Below are positions 23,786-33,233 of a stretch of 64,000 nucleotides of DNA, in pieces; positions within the stretch are counted from its first letter, which is position 1; every line of letters begins with the position of its first letter. The translations under genes and the position numbers were made by a program. Below the pieces are notes generated by a model that was not told where the DNA came from, ran no database searches, and saw nothing but the letters and a program-made list of their open reading frames with translations. Origin of the DNA: Streptomyces sp. XY006 (GTDB lineage Bacteria; Actinomycetota; Actinomycetes; Streptomycetales; Streptomycetaceae). The DNA is taken from NCBI RefSeq assembly GCF_002237655.1, contig NZ_NOKT01000020.1, forward strand, positions 99,860 to 163,859, written 5' to 3'.

Positions 23786-24997
23786 TCAGCCGCCCACCGA
23801 AAGGCCCGACCCCGTCACCCGTACCCGGATGCCGTTCTCCTCCACCCGGACGTCCCGCAGCCGCACCTCCCCCTGCTCCGGCGCGGGCAGTTCGAAGGCC
23901 AGGGAGAGGCGGTCGGCCAGGGCCGGGCGGGTCAGGTCCGAGAGGGAGTCGAGGAGGCCGGGGTCCAGGCCGAGGCGGCGGAGGACCTGGGGGTTGTCCA
24001 GTGCCAGGTCGATGAGGTTGAGGCCCTGGGCCTGGCGCGCGAAGCGCGGTGAGCCGGTCAGCTCGGTGAGCTTGCCGTCGTCGGCGAGGGCCTCGCGCAC
24101 GGTCGCCTCGGGCACACCCATGCGCTGCACGACGGCCGGGACCGACAGCAGCGCCTTGGCCTTGCGGGTCTCCCGGGCGAGGTCGGCGGTCCCCTTGCGG
24201 GTCAGGTGCAGGCCCTGCGAGGGCCGGGTGCCGGGGCGGTAGGTGGCCAGGTCGCCGATGTCCAGGCGCATGTTGCCGATCTCGGTGGCGATGCCCCGCT
24301 CGCCCTGCCGCCGGATCGTCGCCTCGGCGCGCAGCCGCAGGTCGTGCCCGGCGACGGGCAGGGTGCCGTCGGCCCGGACCCGGTCGCGTCCCTCGCCGGT
24401 GAACCTCATCCGGGAGGCGCCGAGTTCCCGGTTGAGGTCGGCGAAGGAGAGCTGGACCTCCCCGTCGAAGCGGGGCACGCTCGCGCCGCGCACGGCCGTG
24501 ATTCCGTCGGCGTCCAGCCGGATGTCGTGGGCCGTCGCCGACACCTTCGCCAGCGAGACGCGGTCGGCGGCGACGTCCGGCACGGTCACGCTCACCGACT
24601 CCAGCCGCTTGTCGGCGAGTTGGGTGAGGAAGGGAAAGCCGCCGATCTTCACCTCGGGCGCGGCCGCCAGGTCGAGGCGGTCCTTGAGGGTGTCGGCGGC
24701 GCGGTGCTCGGCGTAGAGGACGGCCCAGCGGTCGGCGAGGGCGGTGAAGGAGGCCAGGACGGCCAGGCCGACCACCGCCTTCACCGCGAGCGGCAGCCCG
24801 GCGAAACGATTCTTCCTACGGCGCCGGCCGCCCCGCCGGTGATCCGGCGGGGCCCAGGCGTCCTCGGTGCCTTCCTCGCGTTCCTCCGTGAGGAACTCCC
24901 CCGGAGGGGTCGCCTCCAGAGGCCCGTCGTCGAGGGTGCCGAGCTCCTCGTACGGGTTCGGACGGGGATGCGCATCGATGCGGTGGGGGGTACGCAT
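23786..24997 (-). CDS. DUF2993 (LmeA-like) membrane-anchored protein
   Basis: 403 aa. A ~60-residue acidic then very basic cytoplasmic N-terminus (GGRRRRKNRF) precedes one transmembrane helix (AVKAVVGLAVLASFTALA), followed by an extracytoplasmic DUF2993 domain containing EVKIGGFPFLTQLADKRLESV, the same GFPFLTQ signature as the shorter paralog at 13153-13890. It may bind lipids at the outer membrane face, by analogy with LmeA. The extra ~130 residues in the middle and the long N-terminus distinguish it from the paralog. Confidence 0.85.
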   Translation of the reverse strand: MRTPHRIDAHPRPNPYEELGTLDDGPLEATPPGEFLTEEREEGTEDAWAPPDHRRGGRRRRKNRFAGLPLAVKAVVGLAVLASFTALADRWAVLYAEHRAADTLKDRLDLAAAPEVKIGGFPFLTQLADKRLESVSVTVPDVAADRVSLAKVSATAHDIRLDADGITAVRGASVPRFDGEVQLSFADLNRELGASRMRFTGEGRDRVRADGTLPVAGHDLRLRAEATIRRQGERGIATEIGNMRLDIGDLATYRPGTRPSQGLHLTRKGTADLARETRKAKALLSVPAVVQRMGVPEATVREALADDGKLTELTGSPRFARQAQGLNLIDLALDNPQVLRRLGLDPGLLDSLSDLTRPALADRLSLAFELPAPEQGEVRLRDVRVEENGIRVRVTGSGLSVGG

Positions 24998-25055
24998 CGA
25001 TCCATCCGACCATGCGTACCGCCCCTGCCCGCAACCCGAACCCGGGGTATGCGAT

Positions 25056-26873
25056 CTAGTTCACCACGGTGATCCGGTCGGCCTTCGGCGGCGCGATCGG
25101 GTTCGACGCCGAGGAGTTGGCCGTCAGGTACTGCTCCAGCGCGGTCAGGTCGTCGGCGCCGACGACGTCGTTCGTGCCCTGGCCGAGCGTCGGGAAGCCG
25201 TCGCCGCCGCCCGCGAGGAAGCTGTTCGTCGCGACGCGGTAGGTGGCGGCCGGGTCGATGGCCGAGCCGTTCAGCTTGATGCTGTCGGTGACCACGCGGT
25301 CGGCACCGGACTTGGTGAGGTCCAGCGTGTACGTCAGACCGGCCGAGACCTGGAGGATCTTCGGCGCGGCCGCGTTCGGGCCGGACACCTGCTCCTTGAG
25401 CGCCTGGATCAGCTGCGCGCCCGTGAAGTCCTGGAGGTTCACGGTGTTGGCGAACGGCTGGACCGTGAAGCCCTCGGCGTAGGTGACGACACCGTCGCCC
25501 TCACCGGCCTTGGCCGCGTAGGTCAGCGGGGCCCGGATGCCGCCCGGGTTCATCAGCGCCAGGTCCGTCTCCGGGTCCAGCTGCTTGCCGTGGGCGAGCT
25601 GCGCGTCGGCGATGAGGTCGCCGAGCGGGGACTCGGTGCCGGTGTTGCCGATGTCGCCGGAGATGTAGCCGATGGCCCGGTTGCCGATGGGCGCGGCCAG
25701 GGTGTTCCACTTGCCGATGAGCTCGGTCATGTCGGGCGCCTTGGGGACGTCCCGGGTGACCACGCGGTTCGCGGACTTCACCGCCGTACGGGCGATGTCA
25801 CCGGTCAGGCGGTCGTAGGTCAGGGTGGTGTCGGTGTAGAGGCGGCCGAAGGACGCGGCCGAGGTGACCATGCGCGGCTTGCCCGCCGGGTCGGCGATGC
25901 TGCACACGTACGCGCTGTGCGTGTGCCCGGTGACCAGCGCGTCCACCTGCGGCGTGACGTTCTTGGCGATGTCGACGATCGGGCCGGAGACGCCGTCGCC
26001 CGCACCCGGGGCGTCACAGTCGTAGTTGTACGACGTCGACGCCGGGAAGCCGCCCTCGTGGATGAGCGCGACGATCGACTTCACGCCCTGCTTCTGGAGC
26101 ACCTTGGCGTACTTGTTGATCGTCTCGGTCTCGTCCTTGAAGGACAGGCCCTTGACGCCCTCGGCGGAGACGATGTCCGGGGTGCCCTCCAGGGTCACGC
26201 CGATGAAGCCGACCTTGACGCCGTTCTTCTTCCACACCCAGTAGGGCTTGAGGATCGGCTTCTTCGTCTTCTCGTCAAGGACGTTGGCGGCGAGGTAGGG
26301 GAAGTCGGCGCCCTCGAACTCCTCGTCCGAGTAGCAGCCGTCCTTCGGGTGGCAGCCGCCGTTCTGCAGACGGCCCAGCTCCTTGGCGCCCTCGTCGAAC
26401 TCGTGGTTGCCGACGGAGGTGACGTCGAGGTCGAGCTTGTTCAGCGCCTCGATGGTGGGCTCGTCGTGGAAGAGCCCGGAGATCAGCGGGGAGGCGCCGA
26501 CCATGTCGCCGCCGGCCGCGGTGATGGAGTACTTCTCGCCCTCGCGGGCCTGCCGCAGGTGCGTGGCGAGGTACTCGACGCCGCCCGCGTCGATGGTCTT
26601 CGTCGTGCCGTCCGGCTGCTTCTCCGTGACGCGGCCGGAGGAGCCCGCCGGCGGCTCCAGGTTGCCGTGCAGGTCGTTGAAGGACAGCAGCTGCACGTCC
26701 TGGTAACGGCCGGGCCAGTGCCCGCCGGTGCGCTGGTCCTCGTCCGCGGTCGCCGACCCCGGCAGCGCGGCGGCGGCCAGCGCGCCGACGGTGACGACTC
26801 CGGCGGCGAGAGCGAGGAAACGGTTCGTACGGCGTCTCCGGCGCTCCGGATGCGCCGGTGAAGTGGCTGGCAT
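25056..26873 (-). CDS. secreted 5'-nucleotidase / metallophosphoesterase
   Basis: 605 aa. The signal peptide (RRRRRTNRFLALAAGVV... ending near AAALPGSATA) shows export. The N-terminal calcineurin-like phosphoesterase domain has the metal motifs FNDLHGN, GNHEFDEG and GHTHSAY; the C-terminal 5'-nucleotidase domain has SPLGDLIAD, MNPGGIRAPL and GGDGFPTLG. It should dephosphorylate extracellular nucleotides, releasing phosphate and nucleosides, so it fits the phosphate-scavenging genes 12 kb away, although no PHO box was spotted upstream. ATG 26873 follows AGGGGGG. Confidence 0.93.
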   Translation of the reverse strand: MPATSPAHPERRRRRTNRFLALAAGVVTVGALAAAALPGSATADEDQRTGGHWPGRYQDVQLLSFNDLHGNLEPPAGSSGRVTEKQPDGTTKTIDAGGVEYLATHLRQAREGEKYSITAAGGDMVGASPLISGLFHDEPTIEALNKLDLDVTSVGNHEFDEGAKELGRLQNGGCHPKDGCYSDEEFEGADFPYLAANVLDEKTKKPILKPYWVWKKNGVKVGFIGVTLEGTPDIVSAEGVKGLSFKDETETINKYAKVLQKQGVKSIVALIHEGGFPASTSYNYDCDAPGAGDGVSGPIVDIAKNVTPQVDALVTGHTHSAYVCSIADPAGKPRMVTSAASFGRLYTDTTLTYDRLTGDIARTAVKSANRVVTRDVPKAPDMTELIGKWNTLAAPIGNRAIGYISGDIGNTGTESPLGDLIADAQLAHGKQLDPETDLALMNPGGIRAPLTYAAKAGEGDGVVTYAEGFTVQPFANTVNLQDFTGAQLIQALKEQVSGPNAAAPKILQVSAGLTYTLDLTKSGADRVVTDSIKLNGSAIDPAATYRVATNSFLAGGGDGFPTLGQGTNDVVGADDLTALEQYLTANSSASNPIAPPKADRITVVN

Positions 26874-27018
26874 ACGCCCCCCTGAGGGTCTGCTGGGACA
26901 GTGATGTCGTCCGGCGCAGCCTAGAGTCAACGCGCGTAGCGCGACAGGTGTTTCATGGTTACATCTGGGTTGCTTCTTTGCCGCCGATTTGCCGGTGCCG
27001 CCCCGTACCCTCGTACGC

Positions 27019-27945
27019 ATGACCAGCGACGACACCGTACGGCCCGGCCACCCCCGCTCGATCGAGACCCTTGCCGCGCTCTCCGCGGAGCAGACCGAGG
27101 CCGTGCTCGGACTGCTCGACGAGGCGGCCCGGACCGACGGGCAGCAGGCGGTGTCCGAACAGGGCCGGTTGCAGCTGCGCGGCGGCGAGCGGGAGGGCGT
27201 GTCCCATCTGCTGCTCACCGCCGGCGGGGAACTTGTCGGTTATGCGCAGTTGGAGGACACGGACGAGGTGGAGCCGCCGGCCGCCGAGCTGGTCGTGCAC
27301 CCCGGGCACCGCGGCCACGGGCACGGGCGGGCGCTCGGCTCGGCCCTGCTGGCGGCCTCCGGCAAGCGGCTGCGGGTGTGGGCGCACGGCGGGCACTCCG
27401 CCGCCCGGCATCTCGCACAGGTCCTGGGCCTGACGCTGTTCCGCGAACTGCGGCAGATGCGACGGCCGTTGACCGACTTCGACGCACCCGAGCCGGTGCT
27501 CCCCGAGGGCGTCACGGTCCGCACCTTCGTGCCCGGCCGGGACGACGCGGCCTGGCTCGCGGTGAACGCCGCCGCCTTCGCCCACCACCCCGAGCAGGGC
27601 TCCCTGACCCAGCGCGACCTCGACGACCGCAAGGCCGAGCCGTGGTTCGACCCGGCGGGCTTCTTCCTCGCCTTCCGCGGTGACGAACTCGTCGGCTTCC
27701 ACTGGACGAAGGTGCACGCCGAGGAGGGCCTGGGCGAGGTGTACGTCGTCGGGGTCGCCCCGGGCGCGCAGGGCGGCGGCCTCGGCAAGTCGCTCACCAC
27801 GATCGGCCTGCGCCACCTGGCGGACCAGGGCCTGCCGACGGCGATGCTGTACGTCGACGCCGACAACAAGGCGGCGGTGTCGGTGTACGAGCGGCTGGGC
27901 TTCAGCACGCACGAGGTGGACCTGATGTACCGCACGGAGACCTGA
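27019..27945 (+). CDS. mshD: mycothiol synthase
   Basis: 308 aa with two tandem GNAT domains. The first has the acetyl-CoA loop VHPGHRGHGHGRALG; the second has VYVVGVAPGAQGGGLGKSLT and the C-terminal VSVYERLGFSTHEVD motif. This arrangement is diagnostic of MshD, which acetylates the cysteine of Cys-GlcN-Ins in the last step of mycothiol synthesis, the major thiol of actinobacteria. ATG 27019 sits about 10 bp after a plausible -10 (TACCCT), so translation is probably leaderless. Confidence 0.95.
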   Translation: MTSDDTVRPGHPRSIETLAALSAEQTEAVLGLLDEAARTDGQQAVSEQGRLQLRGGEREGVSHLLLTAGGELVGYAQLEDTDEVEPPAAELVVHPGHRGHGHGRALGSALLAASGKRLRVWAHGGHSAARHLAQVLGLTLFRELRQMRRPLTDFDAPEPVLPEGVTVRTFVPGRDDAAWLAVNAAAFAHHPEQGSLTQRDLDDRKAEPWFDPAGFFLAFRGDELVGFHWTKVHAEEGLGEVYVVGVAPGAQGGGLGKSLTTIGLRHLADQGLPTAMLYVDADNKAAVSVYERLGFSTHEVDLMYRTET

Positions 27946-28039
27946 GCCACGCCGACGACGACCGGCCCGCGGGTGCGGCGCGCCGCCGAGTCCCACTCGC
28001 CGCCCCGGTCCGCCTCCGCGACGACGGCGCCCGCCGGAT

Positions 28040-28330
28040 GCCGGCCCGGGGCATCACGGGGCAGTGGTCGCCGGCGAGCTGGACGAGGACCGCTTCCGCC
28101 AGATCATGACGCGGGGCGAGGTCTGGCCGGCGGAGGCCGGAGGGCGGCGAGGTCGGACTCGGCGGCTGGGCGGACCCGGGTCCGGCTGGGCTGTCCGGCG
28201 GGCAACGCGCCGCTCAACGCCTCTTGCGCGGAAGCGGGTTATCGGGTCGTGGGCCGCAAGGGGAGCAAGCCGCAGCCGGGCGGGCCGCCCAAGTTCTTCA
28301 CGCTGCTGGAGAAGCGGCTCGGGTGGGCGC
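28040..28330 (+). pseudogene. decayed GNAT acetyltransferase remnant
   Basis: Two protein-like fragments lie in different frames. One reads AGELDEDRFRQIMTRGEVWP (frame 2), resembling the start of a GNAT; the other reads APLNASCAEAGYRVVGRK then KPQPGGPPKFFTLLEKRL (frame 1), a typical GNAT C-terminus with the N-x-x-S-x-x-x-x-x-G-Y segment. The central acetyl-CoA-binding part is missing and there is no proper start. A frameshift plus deletion best explains this. The remnant's end overlaps the C-terminus of the convergent LysR gene. The rest of 27946-28297 shows nothing else. Confidence 0.65.
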
Positions 28331-29260
28331 CGGGTCCGCCCAGGGCGGTCGCCAGAGCTCGCCCTCGGGGGGTCGGGGGCGGGTCGCCGTCAGGTAGGTG
28401 CGCAGGGCCGCCAGACCGGGGTGCGGGTTGCCGGCGCGCCAGAGCAGGGAGTGCGGGTAGACCGGGGTGGGGTCGCGCAGAGGGACGAGCCGCAGGTCGT
28501 GGCCGACGGGCCAGACGTGCGGGGTGCGTTCGCTGAGGACCGTCGCCAGGGCCGGGGAACCGGCGATCGTGTCCAGGAGCGCCTCCAGGCCGAAGTTGGG
28601 CCCGATGGTGTCGACGGCCGGACCGAACGCGGCGGCGAAGGCCTCGTAGTAGGCGTGCCACTCGGTGCCCGGCACGTTGCCCGGCATCCAGATGCGGTGC
28701 CCGGCGAGCTGCGCGGGCGTCACGGACGCGGCCCGGGCGAAGGCGTGGCCGGGGCCGACGCACAGGCTGAGCGGCTCGTCGAGGACGGGCAGGGCCTCGA
28801 TGCCGTCGGGCAGCCGGTACCCGGGCATGGTGACGGCGCGGAAGGTGGCGTCGACCGCCCCGTCGCGCACGGCGGTCACGGCCGTGTCGACGTCGAACAG
28901 CGTGACGACGTCCAGCGCCGTGTGCGGATGGGCCCGGTGGAAGTCCTGCACCAGTCCCCCGGTGGCGGCCCGGCGCCCCACGACGTCCACGCGCAGGGCC
29001 CGGTCCCCCGGGCGCACGGCGGCCACCGCCCGCTCCTCCGCGCTCAGCAGGACCCGGGCGTGCGGCAGCAGCGCCTGTCCGTCGATGGTCGGTTCCGCGC
29101 CGCGCGGGGTACGGACGAACAGCCGGACCCCGAGGTCCTTCTCCAGCGCGGCGATCCGCTTGGACACGGCCTGCTGGGTCAGGCCCAGGTCCACGGCGGC
29201 CTTCTGGAACTGCCCGGCGTCGACGACCGCGACGAAGGCCCGCACGGCATTGAGATCCAC
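28298..29260 (-). CDS. LysR-family transcriptional regulator
   Basis: 320 aa. The N-terminal winged helix (MDLNAVRAFVAVVDAGQFQK, AAVDLGLTQQAVSKRIAALE) is followed by a LysR substrate-binding domain (RALRVDVVGRR, PLSLCVGPGHAFA, LDTIAGSPALATVL). The chain ends in a Pro/Ala-rich tail produced where the gene runs across the decayed acetyltransferase remnant, so the last ~10 residues may be non-native. Target genes are unknown; the former neighbour may have been the decayed GNAT gene. Confidence 0.9.
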   Translation of the reverse strand: MDLNAVRAFVAVVDAGQFQKAAVDLGLTQQAVSKRIAALEKDLGVRLFVRTPRGAEPTIDGQALLPHARVLLSAEERAVAAVRPGDRALRVDVVGRRAATGGLVQDFHRAHPHTALDVVTLFDVDTAVTAVRDGAVDATFRAVTMPGYRLPDGIEALPVLDEPLSLCVGPGHAFARAASVTPAQLAGHRIWMPGNVPGTEWHAYYEAFAAAFGPAVDTIGPNFGLEALLDTIAGSPALATVLSERTPHVWPVGHDLRLVPLRDPTPVYPHSLLWRAGNPHPGLAALRTYLTATRPRPPEGELWRPPWADPAPTRAASPAA

Positions 29261-29402
29261 GACGGCACCTTACGGCTCCCGGACACCGCGGTGGCCCTGG
29301 ACGCCTGGAAGCCCGGAGGCCCTGCAGCGGGGAGGCCCTGACGCCCGGAGCCCCGGAAGCCCCGGGCAGGGCGGCCCCGGGGCACCGGTCGTTCGCCGGT
29401 CG

Positions 29403-30032
29403 TCAGCGGGCGGGGCGCCATGCGCCGCGGCGTAGTGGCTCCCGGGTGCAGAGCATGCCCGCCAGTGCCGCCGCGGCCAGCAGGACGGCCCACCGGTCGT
29501 GCGCCGCCGCCCACCGCTTGTCCTCCACGGCCACGAACAGCGCCCAGCGTTCGGGCCAGAGCAGCAGCGCCAGTACCGCCGTGGTGAGCAGTCCGCCCGC
29601 CACCGGCAGTCCGGGCCGGGTCACCTCGGTGAAGCGGACCACGGCCGCCGCGGCGGTCACCGCCAGGACGAAGGCCGCCCCGGCCTCCAGCGTGAGGTCG
29701 CCGACCGGGGGCCGCACGTCCGGCGGTACGAGCAGCAGCGCCACCGTCCACCAGGCCGCCGCCGCCGGGACGACCAGGGCCGTCCGCAGGGCGACGCGGA
29801 CCGGGCGCGGGGTCGGCACGGTGGCCGTGGTGTGCCGGGCCGGGTCGTCCAGGAGGAACACCAGCCCCAGCGCGAAGGCCAGGACCGCGGCCCGCAGCAG
29901 GGGCAGCGAGAGCCGTTCCCCCGTCTCCCCGGTCCGGGTCAGCGCGGCGAGCAGCAGCCCGGCCCCGCCGGCCGCACCGACCGCTCCCCACGGCAGGGTC
30001 CGGTGGACGGGGACCAGCAACTGCCGGTTCAC
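29403..30032 (-). CDS. polytopic membrane protein of the ECF-ABC operon
   Basis: 209 aa with about six hydrophobic helices (for example AVGAAGGAGLLLAAL, AAVLAFALGLVFLL, LLTTAVLALLLWP) and short basic loops. Not recognised as a known family. GTG 30032 overlaps the stop of the preceding ABC membrane protein (GTGA), making it the last of five coupled genes. It may be an accessory or second permease subunit of the adjacent ABC exporter. Confidence 0.75.
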   Translation of the reverse strand: MNRQLLVPVHRTLPWGAVGAAGGAGLLLAALTRTGETGERLSLPLLRAAVLAFALGLVFLLDDPARHTTATVPTPRPVRVALRTALVVPAAAAWWTVALLLVPPDVRPPVGDLTLEAGAAFVLAVTAAAAVVRFTEVTRPGLPVAGGLLTTAVLALLLWPERWALFVAVEDKRWAAAHDRWAVLLAAAALAGMLCTREPLRRGAWRPAR

Positions 30033-31543
30033 AGGCACTTGTCCTCCCCCTCGGGTGCCGGCAGGCCCAGCAGCTTCGCGGCCCCGGCCGCCGTCACCCC
30101 GGGCGCGGTCAGTTCGGCCCAGTGCGCCTTGACGCGTGCCGTGGCCTCGCCGCGCGGCAGGTCGAGCAGATCGCGCAGCACCTGGGTCTGGGCCTCGGTC
30201 ATGAAGAGGCCGTTCGTGGGCTGCAGGACGGAGTCGGAGCCCGTGATGGTGTCGTTGAGGCGGACCCGGCGCAGCGCGTCGAGCGGCTCGGACTCCCAGC
30301 CGACGGCCAGCCACATCACGGGGACGATACGGCCGTCGCAGATCGAGGTCGCGGTCTCCTCGTCGCCCGCGATCAGCACCGCGGCGACGGCGGCCGAGAA
30401 CTCGGGGACGCGGTTGCCGCCCCACTGGGTGCCCACGGTCACCTCGTACGGGCGCTTCAGGGACTCCAGGGCGGCGTCACCGGAGAGGCCGTACCGGGCG
30501 TCCACCCGCTGCCGTACGACGACGGGCCGCTCGTGGGCGGCGCCCCCGGCCAGGGACCGCACCCCGGCCACCACCCGGGCCCACTCCGCGACCCGCGGCT
30601 CCCACTCGGGATAGGCGCAGTACGTGGACCCGTCCCGCCGCACGCAGGTCTGCACCTGCTCCGGGTGCACCGAGGCCCGCTCCCGTGCCTTCGCCAGCGC
30701 GGGGGACACGCCGCCCGACTGGCCCGTCGCACCCACCGTCGTCAGGGCCAGCGCCCCCGCGAGAGCGGCGAGGAGGACCGGCTTGCGGCCGCCCGTCACG
30801 AGCAGCGCCAGCAGCCCGAGGCTCAGCGCCAGCCCGGTCAGGTACAGGGCGTGCGAGGCGGCGGGCCGGCCGATCAGGTCGGTGGGCAGCGTGTTGGTGC
30901 TCGCCTCGCCGACGACGGGCATGAGCCACTGCGTCCCGCCGTCGCCCGTCCCGGTGCTCGCGACGAACAGGAACAGGCAGAACACGATCAGCAGCGGGGC
31001 CACGAGAGCCGACCGCACCAGGCCCGCCACGAGCAGCCCGAGCAGGCCGAACAGCAGCACCGTCAGCGGCCCCACGAGGAGTTCGGCCACCGACCCGTGC
31101 CCGACGGCTCCCGGCCGCAGCGCCTCCCGGCCGAACTGCACGGCCACGCACACGGCGGTGACCAGCGCGGCGGCCAGGGCCGACAGGGCATGGGCGGCCG
31201 TACGGCGCCACGGCGGCAGGACCAGCACCGCGAAGTGCGCGTCGGTGCCGTGCCGGTGGGAGCGCAGCGCGGCGTGGTTCACACTCAGCAGGACCGCGAG
31301 GCCGACCAGCAGCGGGGTGCCCTGGGTGGCGCGGTCGGCGTCCTGGAGGGCAGGGAAGTCGCCCCAGGCCTTGTCGCCGCGCCATACGGTCCAGCCGAGG
31401 TACAGCGCGAAGGCGAGGAGCACCGGCACCCGGGTCAGCAGCCGGCGGGACTCGAACAGGGCGAGGGCCCACACGGCCGCCCAGGAGCCGCCGGGCTCGG
31501 TCCGCGTCTCGGCCACCATCGGTTTCTGAGCCACCGCGGTCAT
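30029..31543 (-). CDS. ABC-2-like membrane protein with large extracytoplasmic domain
   Basis: 504 aa. Six hydrophobic helices in the N-terminal ~290 residues (LLAFALYLGWTVW, TPLLVGLAVLLSV, VAPLLIVFCLFLFVA) resemble an ABC-2 type permease. The C-terminal ~200 residues are soluble, with paired cysteines (TCVRRDGSTYCAYP) and a final KCL, probably outside the cell. ATG 31543 overlaps the ATPase gene stop (ATGA), so it is the permease partner of that ATPase. The cargo is unknown. The conserved CxxxGSTYC stretch might bind a ligand or form a disulfide. Confidence 0.8.
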   Translation of the reverse strand: MTAVAQKPMVAETRTEPGGSWAAVWALALFESRRLLTRVPVLLAFALYLGWTVWRGDKAWGDFPALQDADRATQGTPLLVGLAVLLSVNHAALRSHRHGTDAHFAVLVLPPWRRTAAHALSALAAALVTAVCVAVQFGREALRPGAVGHGSVAELLVGPLTVLLFGLLGLLVAGLVRSALVAPLLIVFCLFLFVASTGTGDGGTQWLMPVVGEASTNTLPTDLIGRPAASHALYLTGLALSLGLLALLVTGGRKPVLLAALAGALALTTVGATGQSGGVSPALAKARERASVHPEQVQTCVRRDGSTYCAYPEWEPRVAEWARVVAGVRSLAGGAAHERPVVVRQRVDARYGLSGDAALESLKRPYEVTVGTQWGGNRVPEFSAAVAAVLIAGDEETATSICDGRIVPVMWLAVGWESEPLDALRRVRLNDTITGSDSVLQPTNGLFMTEAQTQVLRDLLDLPRGEATARVKAHWAELTAPGVTAAGAAKLLGLPAPEGEDKCL

Positions 31544-32400
31544 GCCGCCACCTCCGCACCGGCGCCGTCGAGCGTGAGCAGGTAGCCGTCCTCCAGGGTG
31601 GGTTCCAGCAGGTCGGCCCCGTCCGGCGGATCCCCGACGTTCCGGAAGGAGCCGGTCCCGGTGCGCCAGCCGGCCCGTGCGCCCGGGTCGCGTTCCGTAC
31701 TGCTCCACACCCGCCCGGCGGCCCGCGCGGTCAGCTCGGCCGGGGTGCCGTCGAACCGGATCCGGCCGCCGGCCATGACCAGCACACGGTGGCAGAGCAT
31801 CGCCACGTCCTCGGTCTGGTGGGTGGACAGCAGCACCGTGCGCCCCTCCCCGGCCCCGGCGATCAGCTCCCGGAACCGCATGCGCTGTTCGGGGTCGAGA
31901 CCGACGGTCGGCTCGTCCAGCACCAGGAAGCCCGGGTCCCCGACGAGGGCGGCCGCGAGGGCGACCCGCTGCCGCATCCCGCCGGACAGCTTGCGCATCC
32001 GCTTGCCGCGCACGTCCGCCAGGCCCACCTCGTCGAGTACCCGCCGCACCTCCCGGTGCCGGACGCCCCGGTCGGTCATCTCCTTGAGGATGGCCACGTA
32101 GTCGACGAACTCGAAGGCGGTGAAGTCCGGATGGAACCCGGGCGTCTGCGGCAGATAGCCCAGCCGGCGCCGCACCTCCTGCCGTCCCCGGGCGGTCGAC
32201 GGGTCGTGGCCGAGCACGGTGAAGGCCCCCTGATCGGCGGGCAGGGCGGTGGCGAGCACCCGCAACAGGGTGGTCTTCCCGGCCCCGTTGGGCCCGAGCA
32301 GCCCGGTGACGCCGCCGGTCAGGCGCAGCGACACGTCGTCGAGGGCGCGGGTACCGCCGTAGCGGAGCCCGATCCCGGAGGCGGACACGGTGGGAGTCAT
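31540..32400 (-). CDS. ABC transporter ATPase (exporter type)
   Basis: 286 aa. Walker A GPNGAGKTT near residue 37, signature KLSGGMRQRVALA near 137, Walker B FLVLDEPTVGLD and the H-loop LLSTHQTED are all intact. It belongs to the drug/lipid-exporter (CcmA/DrrA-like) class, which pairs with ABC-2 permeases. It energises transport by the membrane proteins encoded directly downstream. ATGA overlaps join it to both neighbours. Confidence 0.93.
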   Translation of the reverse strand: MTPTVSASGIGLRYGGTRALDDVSLRLTGGVTGLLGPNGAGKTTLLRVLATALPADQGAFTVLGHDPSTARGRQEVRRRLGYLPQTPGFHPDFTAFEFVDYVAILKEMTDRGVRHREVRRVLDEVGLADVRGKRMRKLSGGMRQRVALAAALVGDPGFLVLDEPTVGLDPEQRMRFRELIAGAGEGRTVLLSTHQTEDVAMLCHRVLVMAGGRIRFDGTPAELTARAAGRVWSSTERDPGARAGWRTGTGSFRNVGDPPDGADLLEPTLEDGYLLTLDGAGAEVAA

Positions 32401-33233
32401 ACGGCACGTCCCTGGAAGAGGTCGAAGCGGTCACGGAGGAGGAACAGCAGCCCGGCGGCGAGCGCGGCGACCACCGCCGCCACGCCCTGCCCGGCCGGGG
32501 TGAACGGCGCGAGCGGCACATCGGCCCCGGCCCGCACCGCGTGGGCCAGCATCAGCAGGCCGATCCAGGCGCCGCCGACCAGCGACGGAGCGAGCACCGG
32601 CCCGAGCCGGGGGGTGAGCGCGAGCCCGGTCGCGGTGAGCGCCAGCGCGGGCAGCAGCCAGGCCAGGGAGTGCAGCCCGTAGGCGGGCAGGGCGAGGGTC
32701 GCCAGCCCGTTGAGCCCGAGCACGACGGTCAGCACCGCCACGGTCCGGATCATCAGCAGCCGGAAGCCGTGCATCGGCGCGACGACGGCCATCTCGTACG
32801 TCGGGTCCAGCGCGGGCCCGTACGACAGCGCCACCCCGGCCAGGGGCAGCAGCGGCGCGAGGGCGAGGAAGAGGGTGGGGGACTCCCCGGTGCGCACGGC
32901 GTGTCCGGCGGCGACACCGAGCAGCAGCACGGCGACGACGGCCCCCAGCCAGGACCGCCGCAGCACCGGCGCCGCCATGAGCAGCCGCGCGGTGTGCCCG
33001 GCCACCCCGAGTCGCACCAGCAGCCCCTCCAGCAGGCCCGGGCGCGGCACGTCCAGCTCGGCGTCGAGCCGCTCCCACCCCGCGTCGAGGGCGACCGGGT
33101 CGGCGGCCTCGGCCAGCGCCGCGCGGCAGCGGTCGCAGGAGGCCAGGTGCGTGTCGGCGGACCAGAGGGCGGGCGCCGCCAGCTCGCCGTGCGCGTAGGC
33201 GCGCAGATCGTCTTCGGGTACGTGCCAGGTCAT
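32397..33233 (-). CDS. zinc-finger (zf-HC2-like) anti-sigma candidate fused to a polytopic membrane protein
   Basis: 278 aa. The N-terminal ~90 residues contain LRAYAHGELA and the zinc-binding motif HLASCDRC (H-x3-C-x2-C), the anti-sigma signature. Six or so transmembrane helices then follow (LGAVVAVLLLGVAAG, TLFLALAPLLPLAGVAL, GVAAVVAALAAGLLFLL). Most zf-HC2 anti-sigma factors have one helix, so this fusion looks like an anti-sigma domain merged with an ABC-2-type membrane subunit. ATGA overlaps with the sigma factor gene before it and the ABC ATPase after it. It probably binds the ECF sigma factor and releases it on an envelope cue (inference). Confidence 0.8.
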   Translation of the reverse strand: MTWHVPEDDLRAYAHGELAAPALWSADTHLASCDRCRAALAEAADPVALDAGWERLDAELDVPRPGLLEGLLVRLGVAGHTARLLMAAPVLRRSWLGAVVAVLLLGVAAGHAVRTGESPTLFLALAPLLPLAGVALSYGPALDPTYEMAVVAPMHGFRLLMIRTVAVLTVVLGLNGLATLALPAYGLHSLAWLLPALALTATGLALTPRLGPVLAPSLVGGAWIGLLMLAHAVRAGADVPLAPFTPAGQGVAAVVAALAAGLLFLLRDRFDLFQGRAV

